Below, in pieces: positions 1-5,658 of a DNA stretch of 7,164 nt. How positions within the stretch are numbered: the first letter of the stretch is position 1; each line of letters begins with the position of its first letter. Both the position numbers and the translations under genes were made by a program. The notes under the pieces were generated by a model. The model made no database searches. It was not told where the DNA came from and was given only the letters and a program-made list of their open reading frames with translations. This stretch comes from Gammaproteobacteria bacterium. Its GTDB lineage: Bacteria; Pseudomonadota; Gammaproteobacteria; Arenicellales; UBA868. The stretch lies in the NCBI GenBank assembly GCA_003529705.1, contig DPVA01000051.1, forward strand, positions 894-8,057, given 5' to 3'.

Positions 1-967
1 GCGTACTATAACTCCCGATTTCTGCAGTTGCCGTAATGCGCAGACGGTTTCCCATGGGGCAGTAGGCCAGCAGGTTGTCCTCGTCGACACCGCCAAAGCG
101 GGGGAGCAGCTCTGGATCCGTAGCGGGCAGGGTAACTGAATATCCCTTGACCGGGTAGATTGGCAACGAGAGACCCAACTGACGCGAGAGCATCGGACTG
201 AAAACACCCAATGCCACCACAAATAAATCACCATTGACTGGCCCGCGGTTGGTATTGACCGCAGTCACGCGGCCACTCTTTTTTGAAAAACCGGTGATTT
301 CGGTCTGCATCCGAACTTCAGCGCCTCTTTCGCGACAGCGTTCGGCCAGGGTATTAGTGAATGTCCGCGCATCCCCGCTTTCATCCGTTGGTACGAAAAG
401 CGCGCCTGCAATAGCATTCTGAGCATCGGCGAGACCTGGATCCCGCTCGACCACCTGTTGTCGATTGAGGATTTCGATTTTGACTCCCGCACTCGAGAGA
501 ATTTCGCTTTTTATTGCCGCAGCTTTGAAGGACTGGTCTGAGCGGTAGAAATAGATAAGGCCACCAGTGTTTCGGTCGTAGTGAAAATCTGTTTCTTCAG
601 CAACGACATGCAGCCGGGACTGTGAGTATTGGCAAAGGCGTGTTTTACGAAGTGTGTTGACACGTGCTCTTTGCGCCGTGCATTGCCGCAGAAACTGCGT
701 CAGCCAGCGCCACTGGCGGGGATTAGCGCTAGGTCGGAAACGGATAGCCTGGTCGTTTCGCCATAGCGAGCGCAACATGATACGCGGCACACTGGGGGAC
801 GCCCAGGCAAATGCATGACCGGGAGCGATGAGTCCCGCGTTGGCGCGGGAGGTGAAATCAGCCGGGGATTTCGCGCGGTCGAGAACGGTCACCTGGTGAC
901 CGTCACGAAGACACTCCCAGGCGCTTGTGATCCCGGCAAGACCGGCCCCCAGAATCACAATGCGCAT
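1..967 (-). CDS. dadA: D-amino acid dehydrogenase DadA (3' end cut by window edge)
   Basis: This is an FAD-dependent membrane-associated dehydrogenase that oxidises D-amino acids (typically D-alanine) to 2-oxo acids and ammonia, passing electrons to the respiratory chain. I translated 322 codons from the ATG at 967-965 to the left edge without a stop or frameshift. The N terminus MRIVILGAGLAG gives the FAD-binding GxGxxG motif at residues 7-12. NAGLIAPGH (43-51), PTDESGD (193-199) and YPVKGYSVTLP (271-281) match the conserved blocks of DadA in order. E. coli DadA, as I recall it, has about 430 residues, so roughly the last quarter is missing, including the C-terminal FAD-contacting region. 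The gene starts 16 bases after the Rid gene. The best Shine-Dalgarno match, TAAGG, overlaps the Rid stop codon and lies about 14 bases from the ATG, which suggests translational coupling. A related FAD amine oxidase is less likely given the motif order. Confidence 0.93.
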   Translation of the reverse strand, partial: MRIVILGAGLAGITSAWECLRDGHQVTVLDRAKSPADFTSRANAGLIAPGHAFAWASPSVPRIMLRSLWRNDQAIRFRPSANPRQWRWLTQFLRQCTAQRARVNTLRKTRLCQYSQSRLHVVAEETDFHYDRNTGGLIYFYRSDQSFKAAAIKSEILSSAGVKIEILNRQQVVERDPGLADAQNAIAGALFVPTDESGDARTFTNTLAERCRERGAEVRMQTEITGFSKKSGRVTAVNTNRGPVNGDLFVVALGVFSPMLSRQLGLSLPIYPVKGYSVTLPATDPELLPRFGGVDEDNLLAYCPMGNRLRITATAEIGSYST

Positions 968-983
968 GGCTTTTGGAGGCGCC

Positions 984-1337
984 TTAACCCAGCGCCGCGA
1001 TTACCCCAATTTCCACGGTGAACTGCGGTGCTGCCAGTTTGGACTCGACGCAAGCACGGGCCGGTGTTGCACCCGGCGTGACCCACGCATCCCACACTTC
1101 ATTCATCTCATTGAACGTACTCATATCTGAGATCCAGATTGTCGCTGAGATCAACTTTGACTTATCGGTACCCGCTTCAGAGAGCAGGGCGTCGATACGC
1201 GAGAGGATATTGCGGGTCTGGTCTGCCACACTCTCGCCCGGCGCCTCAAGTGCCACCTGGCCTGCGGTGTAGACCGTATCCCCATGCATTACAGCCTGAC
1301 TCATGCGGTCGCCGACTTGAATTCGTTTTAATGCCAT
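984..1337 (-). CDS. Rid-family (YjgF/YER057c/UK114) imine/enamine deaminase
   Basis: Rid proteins are small cytosolic trimers that hydrolyse reactive enamine/imine intermediates such as 2-aminoacrylate or 2-iminopropanoate to the keto acid and ammonia. The protein has 117 residues, normal for the family. The signature TPARACVESKL (91-101) carries the catalytic arginine as R94, equivalent to the key arginine of E. coli RidA, and is followed by the conserved FTVEIGVIAAL strand (106-116). The central part (KLISATIWISD, NEVWDAWV) is closer to E. coli YoaB than to RidA itself, so I give no symbol. The ATG at 1337-1335 is preceded by AAGGA at 1351-1347, nine bases away, which fixes the start. It sits directly upstream of dadA, whose product generates imino acids, so a role in clearing the DadA product is a reasonable inference. 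Confidence 0.94.
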   Translation of the reverse strand: MALKRIQVGDRMSQAVMHGDTVYTAGQVALEAPGESVADQTRNILSRIDALLSEAGTDKSKLISATIWISDMSTFNEMNEVWDAWVTPGATPARACVESKLAAPQFTVEIGVIAALG

Positions 1338-1461
1338 TGATGTTGTTCCTTGATTAGAAGTTTGTGTAATACCCTACAGTTTACGTGAACTGATTCCAGA
1401 AAACGCTAGTCGCGGAGGATGAAATTGGAGCCGTGCCTGAATCTCTTTCGAATCGCGACCA
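1338..1461. other. intergenic leader of the Rid-dadA unit
   Basis: This 124-base stretch lies between the decayed dehydrogenase and the Rid gene. It holds the Rid ribosome binding site (AAGGA on the minus strand, 1347-1351). Any independent promoter for Rid-dadA should be here, but I see no convincing sigma-70 pair. GTCGCG (1409-1414) and CGCGAC (1454-1459) are inverted but 39 bases apart, so I do not call a terminator. The minus-strand open frame running across 1374-1637 is out of frame with the dehydrogenase remnant and has no family resemblance, so I treat it as spurious. Confidence 0.5.
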
Positions 1462-1719
1462 CTATCCCGGCAGATAACCCACAAGCTGCTTTTCAACACC
1501 TTTGAGATCGGGCTGGAGACCCTCGCGCAGTCCGTTCGCCATTTCTCCGGCAAAGTTTTCCTCCTGATCCTAGACGATGCCATCCAGAACAGCCTTTGTA
1601 ACTTCCGCAGGAGAAACCCCCGGTGCCGGAAAGTCACGACTCATGCCAGTATCAACTGCGCCAGGAATCATTGCCCTTACGAGAGCATTGTTAGCAGCTA
1701 GTTCAGCACGCACCCTATG
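1462..1719 (-). pseudogene. C-terminal remnant of a short-chain dehydrogenase (SDR), decayed
   Basis: Reading the minus strand from 1719 gives 85 sense-length codons that look like the last third of a classical SDR. The segment VRAELAANN leads into AMIPGAVDTGM (codons 16-26), the usual PGxxxTxM block after the active-site helix, then SPAEVTKAVLDGI (36-48) and a normal-looking tail EKQLVGYLPG ending in TAG at 1464-1462. The Rossmann fold, the NAG motif and the YxxxK catalytic residues are absent, so about 150 N-terminal residues have been lost. Codon 50 is an in-frame TAG (1572-1570), after which homology-like sequence resumes as DQEENFAGEM in the same frame. The remnant begins immediately after the TAA of the upstream hydrolase and in the same frame. 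It cannot encode an active enzyme. A sequencing error could explain the single TAG but not the missing N-terminal part. Confidence 0.82.
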
Positions 1720-2424
1720 TTAAACGCTCAGCGCACGGCTAAAGCACGCTATCGAACGCGAATGCGCTAAGACTGCTGAAGGCTTGTGGTAGGAGTCCCT
1801 TCCCGGCGTATTGAAGGCGTGATCGGTATCGGGATAGGTATATATCTCAACGTCAGTACGGTTCGAGAAAGCGTTCGTGACCCGGTCGCGCGCTTGTGCC
1901 GGCACAAACTGGTCAAGCTCTGCGAAGTGCATCACCATCGGACAAGTGATCTGGTCTTTGAGGCCGAGATCTTCTTCAATTCCAACACCGTAGTAACAGA
2001 CTGCCGCATCGATCTCACAATGAGCGGCAGCAAGGTAACTGAGTTTTCCGCCAAGACAAAAGCCAATTGCACCGAGTTTGCCCTTGCAGGCGTCGTGGGA
2101 ATGCAGGGCTGACGTGGCAGCCTGCATATCCTCGATTGCCTTTGCGATATCAAATCGCTGATAAAACCCAAAGGCTTTCTGAAACTCTTCTTCACTGTAG
2201 CCAAGTTCGACACCGGGCTCCATACGCCAGAAAAGATCAGGAGCCAGCACGGTATACCCTTCTTCGGCGTAATAGTCAGCCACGTCGCGGATGTGCCAGT
2301 TGATGCCAAAGATTTCTTGTAGCAGCAGGATGCCCGGTCCCGAACCGGTCTCGGCCGTTGCGAGATAGCCCTTGAATTGACCCGAGCCATCCGTCGCTGT
2401 GATATCGAGATACGTGCCTGCCAT
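1720..2424 (-). CDS. dienelactone hydrolase family protein
   Basis: This is an alpha/beta hydrolase of the dienelactone hydrolase (carboxymethylenebutenolidase) family, a cytosolic 234-residue enzyme of normal family length. The catalytic triad is intact: Cys123 in GFCLGG (121-126), Asp171 in AELDQFVP and His202 in DTDHAFN. These are the same numbers as the triad of the Pseudomonas enzyme. QEIFG at 36-40 supplies the conserved glutamate that interacts with the nucleophile. I chose the ATG at 2424-2422 because MAGTYLDI is a typical family N terminus and GAGG lies eight bases upstream. A longer reading from 2472 would begin inside the promoter region. There are no chlorocatechol-pathway genes nearby, so the substrate is unknown; many such proteins act on other esters or lactones. 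The C terminus looks complete, and the TAA stop (1722-1720) abuts the decayed dehydrogenase. Confidence 0.92.
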   Translation of the reverse strand: MAGTYLDITATDGSGQFKGYLATAETGSGPGILLLQEIFGINWHIRDVADYYAEEGYTVLAPDLFWRMEPGVELGYSEEEFQKAFGFYQRFDIAKAIEDMQAATSALHSHDACKGKLGAIGFCLGGKLSYLAAAHCEIDAAVCYYGVGIEEDLGLKDQITCPMVMHFAELDQFVPAQARDRVTNAFSNRTDVEIYTYPDTDHAFNTPGRDSYHKPSAVLAHSRSIACFSRALSV

Positions 2425-2448
2425 TGCCTTATCCTCTACCCCAATTAA

Positions 2449-2477
2449 TTGCTCAAAAGTCAGACTTATCATACATT
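2449..2477 (+). promoter_or_regulatory. candidate sigma-70 promoter for the rightward LOG-cupin-aldolase-cfa unit
   Basis: TTGCTC (2449-2454) and TACATT (2472-2477) are separated by exactly 17 bases and match the -35 and -10 consensus at 4 of 6 positions each. The predicted start near 2484 would give a leader of about 77 bases before the LOG ATG. It also argues against LOG starting at the TTG at 2480. The call rests on consensus only. Confidence 0.4.
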
Positions 2478-2496
2478 AGTTGCCATATTCTGATAA
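2466..2496. repeat. inverted repeat TTATCA...TGATAA in the divergent promoter region
   Basis: TTATCA (2466-2471) and TGATAA (2491-2496) are exact inverted copies 19 bases apart. They overlap the elements of both candidate promoters. They could be operator half-sites for one regulator acting on both directions, or simply arise because promoter elements are AT-rich. No regulator gene lies in the window. Confidence 0.25.
2468..2496 (-). promoter_or_regulatory. candidate sigma-70 promoter for the leftward dienelactone hydrolase gene
   Basis: On the minus strand, TTATCA (2496-2491) and TATGAT (2473-2468) are 17 bases apart. The -10 matches consensus at 5 of 6 positions and the -35 at 4 of 6. Transcription would start near 2461, about 37 bases before the hydrolase ATG. 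Its -10 element overlaps the -10 of the divergent rightward candidate at 2472-2473, so the two would compete for polymerase. Confidence 0.42.
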
Positions 2497-2531
2497 AGCG
2501 AGTCAACAAATTGCGGCTTACTACCTATCGG

Positions 2532-2544
2532 ACCGGATTCCGGT
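2532..2544 (+). repeat. short perfect hairpin ACCGG-ATT-CCGGT in the LOG leader
   Basis: A five-pair GC-rich stem with a three-base loop ends 16 bases before the LOG ATG and just upstream of the GGGG (2547-2550) that is the best ribosome-binding candidate. It may fold in the leader RNA. Nothing else supports a regulatory role. Confidence 0.25.
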
Positions 2545-2560
2545 TCGGGGCTTCGACACT

Positions 2561-3097
2561 ATGAAGCGTATCTGTGTGTTCTGCGGATCGACCAAGGGCG
2601 ATCGTGACGCTTATCCCGAAGCGGCTACTGCGTTTGGTTCATTGCTGGCGGCCCACGGGTTTGGACTTGTCTACGGGGGCGCTTCTATCGGTTTGATGGG
2701 TGCTGTTGCGGATGCAGTGCTGCAGGCCGCGGGGGATGTCACGGGTGTTATCCCGCAATCATTGGTGGACAAGGAGATTGCACATTCGGGTCTGACACAA
2801 ACCCATATCGTGGACACAATGCATGAGCGGAAGGCACTGATGGCAAAACTCTCGGACGGGTTTGTCGCACTGCCAGGTGGCATTGGTACCTTGGAAGAGT
2901 TATTTGAGATGTGGACTTGGGCGCAATTGGACTTGCACAACAAGCCGTGTGTGCTGCTGAATGTGGCGGGTTACTATGATGAACTTATCCGCTTTCTGGA
3001 CAAGATGACGGACTCCGGTTATCTCAAGCAGGCAAGTCGTTCACAACTGCGAGTCGCGTGTTCCCCAGAAGAAGCCATCAGGGCCTGCAAGGTATAA
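2561..3097 (+). CDS. LOG family protein (cytokinin riboside 5'-monophosphate phosphoribohydrolase type, TIGR00730)
   Basis: LOG proteins are cytosolic Rossmann-like enzymes that cleave the N-glycosidic bond of nucleoside 5'-monophosphates (N6-modified AMP or AMP), releasing the base and ribose 5-phosphate. They are often mis-annotated as lysine decarboxylases. This one has 178 residues, a typical short LOG. The N terminus MKRICVFCGS is characteristic. VYGGASIGLMG (37-47) is the nucleotide-fold glycine loop, MHERK (87-91) carries the conserved arginine, and PGGIGTLEE (105-113) is the family signature with the catalytic glutamate. I start at the ATG at 2561 because the upstream extension to TTG 2480 has no family character and overlaps the candidate promoter. 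The ribosome binding site is weak (GGGG ten bases upstream). It is the first gene of the rightward unit. In bacteria the true substrate is usually unknown. Confidence 0.93.
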   Translation: MKRICVFCGSTKGDRDAYPEAATAFGSLLAAHGFGLVYGGASIGLMGAVADAVLQAAGDVTGVIPQSLVDKEIAHSGLTQTHIVDTMHERKALMAKLSDGFVALPGGIGTLEELFEMWTWAQLDLHNKPCVLLNVAGYYDELIRFLDKMTDSGYLKQASRSQLRVACSPEEAIRACKV

Positions 3098-3122
3098 CGC
3101 AAGGGCAAATGCATTATCAGAA

Positions 3123-3554
3123 GTGGGACTGTATTTGGACTGGAGGGCGGATACTGACGATGACGACAGTTATTACGAGAAAGGATCGGATGTCGGGCTA
3201 AGCTTCAGGGAGGGCATCTGGTCTGTCCGCTCGTTGGACCCACCAACAGTTTGGTTTTCAGCAAGGGTTTTTCAGTTTATTTTCTTGAAATCGCGAACGC
3301 TATATCGATATCATTTTCATCAGGTGTCCGAGATGTACTTTAACCTGGGCGGACCCCGTGGATTTCGTTTTGGCGATCAGGATTGGGTCGATTGGGCCGG
3401 GGATTCGGTGATTTGGAACCCGCCGTTGGCGCCTCATGCTACCTGTGTTGACGATGCGCCATTTCTAAGCGCGGTCTCGTGGGGCAGTGATCTTGATAGT
3501 GTCTGCCGGAGAGCCCACCGTGACGATTGGCAGATGATCGAGGATCAACTTTGA
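3123..3554 (+). CDS. small cupin resembling the DMSP-lyase cupin family; start uncertain
   Basis: This is a 143-residue single-domain cupin. Metal-ligand candidates are all present: H64, H66, E70 and Y72 in YHFHQVSEMYFNLGG (63-77), and H105 in PLAPHATC (101-108). The HxHxxxExY pattern with a final histidine about 39 residues later, and the closing DAPFLSAVSWGSDLD (111-125), resemble small metal-dependent DMSP lyases such as DddK and DddW from memory. However, general cupins and cupin sugar isomerases share much of this. No signal peptide or membrane segment is seen. The only early start is GTG at 3123, with a poor ribosome binding site. The frame stays open upstream into the LOG gene, and a better-placed AAGGG-CAA-ATG at 3101-3111 opens a 30-codon ORF in another frame. 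The N terminus may therefore be frameshifted or shortened. It lies 25 bases after LOG and before the aldolase fusion. Enzymatic function is unproven. Confidence 0.7.
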   Translation: MGLYLDWRADTDDDDSYYEKGSDVGLSFREGIWSVRSLDPPTVWFSARVFQFIFLKSRTLYRYHFHQVSEMYFNLGGPRGFRFGDQDWVDWAGDSVIWNPPLAPHATCVDDAPFLSAVSWGSDLDSVCRRAHRDDWQMIEDQL

Positions 3555-3584
3555 TAGGCCTCAGCCGTTAGAATTACGGAGTTT

Positions 3585-3611
3585 CCAGCAGTTAATACGA
3601 TAACCTGCTGG
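3585..3611 (+). promoter_or_regulatory. stem-loop just upstream of the aldolase-dehydrogenase ribosome binding site
   Basis: CCAGCAG (3585-3591) and CTGCTGG (3605-3611) form a perfect seven-pair stem with a 13-base AT-rich loop. A further T-G pair is possible at 3584/3612. It ends four bases before the GGGAG ribosome binding site (3616-3620) and 13 bases before the ATG. There is no U-tract after it, so it is not a typical terminator. It could affect translation or mark an RNA-processing point between the cupin and aldolase genes, or be an operator. Confidence 0.4.
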
Positions 3612-3624
3612 GCGCGGGAGCACC

Positions 3625-5586
3625 ATGAAGAATCTTTGGAGTGAGGAAGAAGCGGCCATTTGTGGAGATGATCCACTCGCGCTGCGGGTCTATTCATCGC
3701 GTCTGATCGGCTGCGCATCCGATCTCGTGCTGCACGGGGGAGGTAATACCTCCGTTAAGGCTGAATTCACTGATATTTTCGACGCCTGCCATGAGGTGCT
3801 GTACGTCAAAGGGAGTGGTTGGGATCTTGCAACTATAGAAGCCGCAGGATTTTCGCCTGTAGCGCTCGATGCCTTGACGCAGTTATCCCGTTTCGATGTG
3901 CTGAGTGATGCTGACATGGTGCGTGCCCAGCGGGCAGCTATGCTGGATCCCGGCGCACCCAATCCGTCCGTTGAGGCTATTTTGCACGCGCTGATTCCGT
4001 TTCGCTTCGTGGATCACACTCACGCCGATGCGGTGGTGACGCTCACGAATACGCCGGGTGGGGAGGCACGGATTCGCGAACTCTACGGCGACCGTCTGCT
4101 GGTGGTGCCGTATGTGATGCCAGGATTTGTGCTCGCAAAAAAAGTGGCGCAGATGACGCAAGGCATCGACTGGACAACTTTGCAGGGCATGGTTTTGATG
4201 AATCATGGGATCTTCAGCTTTGCGGACGATGCACGGGAAAGTTACACACGCATGATTGACCTCGTCACTGAAGCAGAACAGGCGTTGGGGGCGACGTCGA
4301 TCACAACAACCGGTCAATCAAGTGTATCGGCGCTCGAACTTGCCACAATCCGTTATGAGGTGAGTCGCGCTGCACACCGTTCGATGCTGGCGGCTTTCAG
4401 CGGAAGTCCTCAAAGCCATTGTTTTTCTAAGAGAGATGACGTGGCCAGTGTCGCAACAAGGGGTCCTTTGACCCCAGACCATGTGATTCGTACCAAGCGG
4501 GTACCTTTGATAGTTAACGATGACCCGGTAGGTGCGGTAGCGAAATTTGTTTCCGACTATCAGGGTTATTTCGATCGACATACCGACGGGAAACTGTCCC
4601 GATTAGATTGCGCTCCCCGTTGGGCGGTCTGGCAGAATCGAGGGACGGTAGCTTTCGGGGCTAAGTCGAGTGATCTTGGGGTTATCTCCGATATCGTGGA
4701 CCACACGATCACCGCTATTGAAACCGCGGAGTGTCTCGGCGGCTGGTGTGCCTTGCCCGAAGCAGATATCTTTGCCGTAGAGTACTGGGAGCTTGAGCAG
4801 GCCAAGTTGGGGAAAGCGTCAAACGCGCCAGCATTCCAGGGGCGCTGCGCGCTGGTGACGGGCGGTGCCAGCGGAATCGGCCAGGCCTGTGCAACGGCGT
4901 TGGCTGCGCAGGGCGCTCGGGTAACGGTTTTGGACAGGGATCCCTCTGTTCTGACAGTCTTTGATGGTCCAGATATTCAAGGCCGGATATGTGATGTAAA
5001 AGACGCCCAGGCTGTGCGTGAATCAATCGCTGAATCGGTCTCCACGTTTGGGGGCCTCGATATTCTGGTGAATAACGCCGGTATCTTTTCTGCGAGTGAT
5101 AAGGTGGTAGATATGCCTGAAGATGAGTGGCAGCGTTCGCTCGACATCAACTTGACGGGCGCGATGCATATTGCGCGTGAGAGTATCCCTTATCTGAAAC
5201 TTGGTTGGGACCCTTCAGTTATCATTGTCGGTTCAAAGAATGTGCCGGCACCTGGCCCGGCGGCAGGTGCTTATTCAGTTGCCAAAGCAGGACTAACGCA
5301 ACTTGCCCGGGTGCTGGCGTTGGAGCTCGCCGCCGATGGCATCCGGGTGAATACCGTGCATCCGAATGCCGTCTTTGATACGGCGATCTGGACTGACGAA
5401 GTCCTTGAAGGCCGGGCTGCGCACTATGGAATGAGTGTAGAGGACTACCGTAGAAACAACCTGCTCCGCCAGGAAGTCACTTCGGCAGATGTGGCGGCCA
5501 TGGTTTGTGCGATGGCAGGTTCTGCGTTTCGCTGTACTACGGGCGCCCAGCTTCCGATTGACGGCGGCAATGAACGGGTGTTGTGA
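3625..5586 (+). CDS. bifunctional class II aldolase / short-chain dehydrogenase fusion
   Basis: This is a 653-residue cytosolic two-domain enzyme. The N-terminal class II aldolase/adducin domain (about 1-240) has the phosphate-binding GGGNTS (38-43), a catalytic acid candidate E117 in PSVEAILH, and zinc ligands H131 and H133 in DHTHAD plus H194 in MNHG. The C-terminal SDR domain (about 405-653) has TGGASGIG (412-419), NNAG (483-486) and the catalytic triad S537, Y550, K554. D437 after the second strand suggests NAD rather than NADP. The best known relatives pair rhamnulose-1-phosphate aldolase with lactaldehyde dehydrogenase; the substrate here is not shown. Such enzymes would split a ketose phosphate into dihydroxyacetone phosphate and an aldehyde that is then oxidised. 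No kinase, isomerase or transporter for a sugar is in the window. GGGAG four bases before the ATG fixes the start. Both active sites look intact. Confidence 0.93.
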   Translation: MKNLWSEEEAAICGDDPLALRVYSSRLIGCASDLVLHGGGNTSVKAEFTDIFDACHEVLYVKGSGWDLATIEAAGFSPVALDALTQLSRFDVLSDADMVRAQRAAMLDPGAPNPSVEAILHALIPFRFVDHTHADAVVTLTNTPGGEARIRELYGDRLLVVPYVMPGFVLAKKVAQMTQGIDWTTLQGMVLMNHGIFSFADDARESYTRMIDLVTEAEQALGATSITTTGQSSVSALELATIRYEVSRAAHRSMLAAFSGSPQSHCFSKRDDVASVATRGPLTPDHVIRTKRVPLIVNDDPVGAVAKFVSDYQGYFDRHTDGKLSRLDCAPRWAVWQNRGTVAFGAKSSDLGVISDIVDHTITAIETAECLGGWCALPEADIFAVEYWELEQAKLGKASNAPAFQGRCALVTGGASGIGQACATALAAQGARVTVLDRDPSVLTVFDGPDIQGRICDVKDAQAVRESIAESVSTFGGLDILVNNAGIFSASDKVVDMPEDEWQRSLDINLTGAMHIARESIPYLKLGWDPSVIIVGSKNVPAPGPAAGAYSVAKAGLTQLARVLALELAADGIRVNTVHPNAVFDTAIWTDEVLEGRAAHYGMSVEDYRRNNLLRQEVTSADVAAMVCAMAGSAFRCTTGAQLPIDGGNERVL

Positions 5587-5589
5587 ACT

Positions 5590-5658
5590 ATGACTTCGCT
5601 GAAAACACTAAGTAAGGGGCAGGAGAACCGGGGCGCAGGCATGATTCCAGATGAGTAA
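5590..5658 (+). CDS. possible 22-codon ORF overlapping the cfa start
   Basis: An ATG three bases after the aldolase stop opens a 22-codon frame whose TAA (5656-5658) falls inside the first codons of cfa, an eight-base overlap (ATGAGTAA). A GGGTG about nine bases upstream is a mediocre ribosome binding site. Since cfa has only a weak site of its own (AGG about 11 bases before the ATG), translation of this short frame could deliver ribosomes to cfa. The peptide is hydrophilic with no recognisable family. A chance ORF is equally possible. Confidence 0.22.
   Translation: MTSLKTLSKGQENRGAGMIPDE

Noticed and set aside
1374..1637. An 87-codon minus-strand open frame between the hydrolase and Rid genes.
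   Set aside because: It is out of frame with the SDR-like reading of the same bases, rich in Arg/Ser as shadow frames often are, and has no family resemblance.
1786..2303. Plus-strand open frames across the dienelactone hydrolase gene.
   Set aside because: The minus strand carries an intact hydrolase with a full catalytic triad; the plus-strand frames are its shadows.
2425..2472. A 16-residue N-terminal extension of the dienelactone hydrolase from 2472.
   Set aside because: MAGTYLDI at 2424 has a good ribosome binding site and family-like N terminus; the extension overlaps the candidate promoters.
2480..2560. A 27-residue N-terminal extension of the LOG protein from TTG 2480.
   Set aside because: LOG proteins begin at or near MKRICVFCGS, and the extension starts at about the predicted transcription start.
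5581..5609. TTGTGA/AACACT as a dedicated cfa promoter.
   Set aside because: The spacing is 17 but the -10 matches only 3 of 6 positions, so it is no better than chance.
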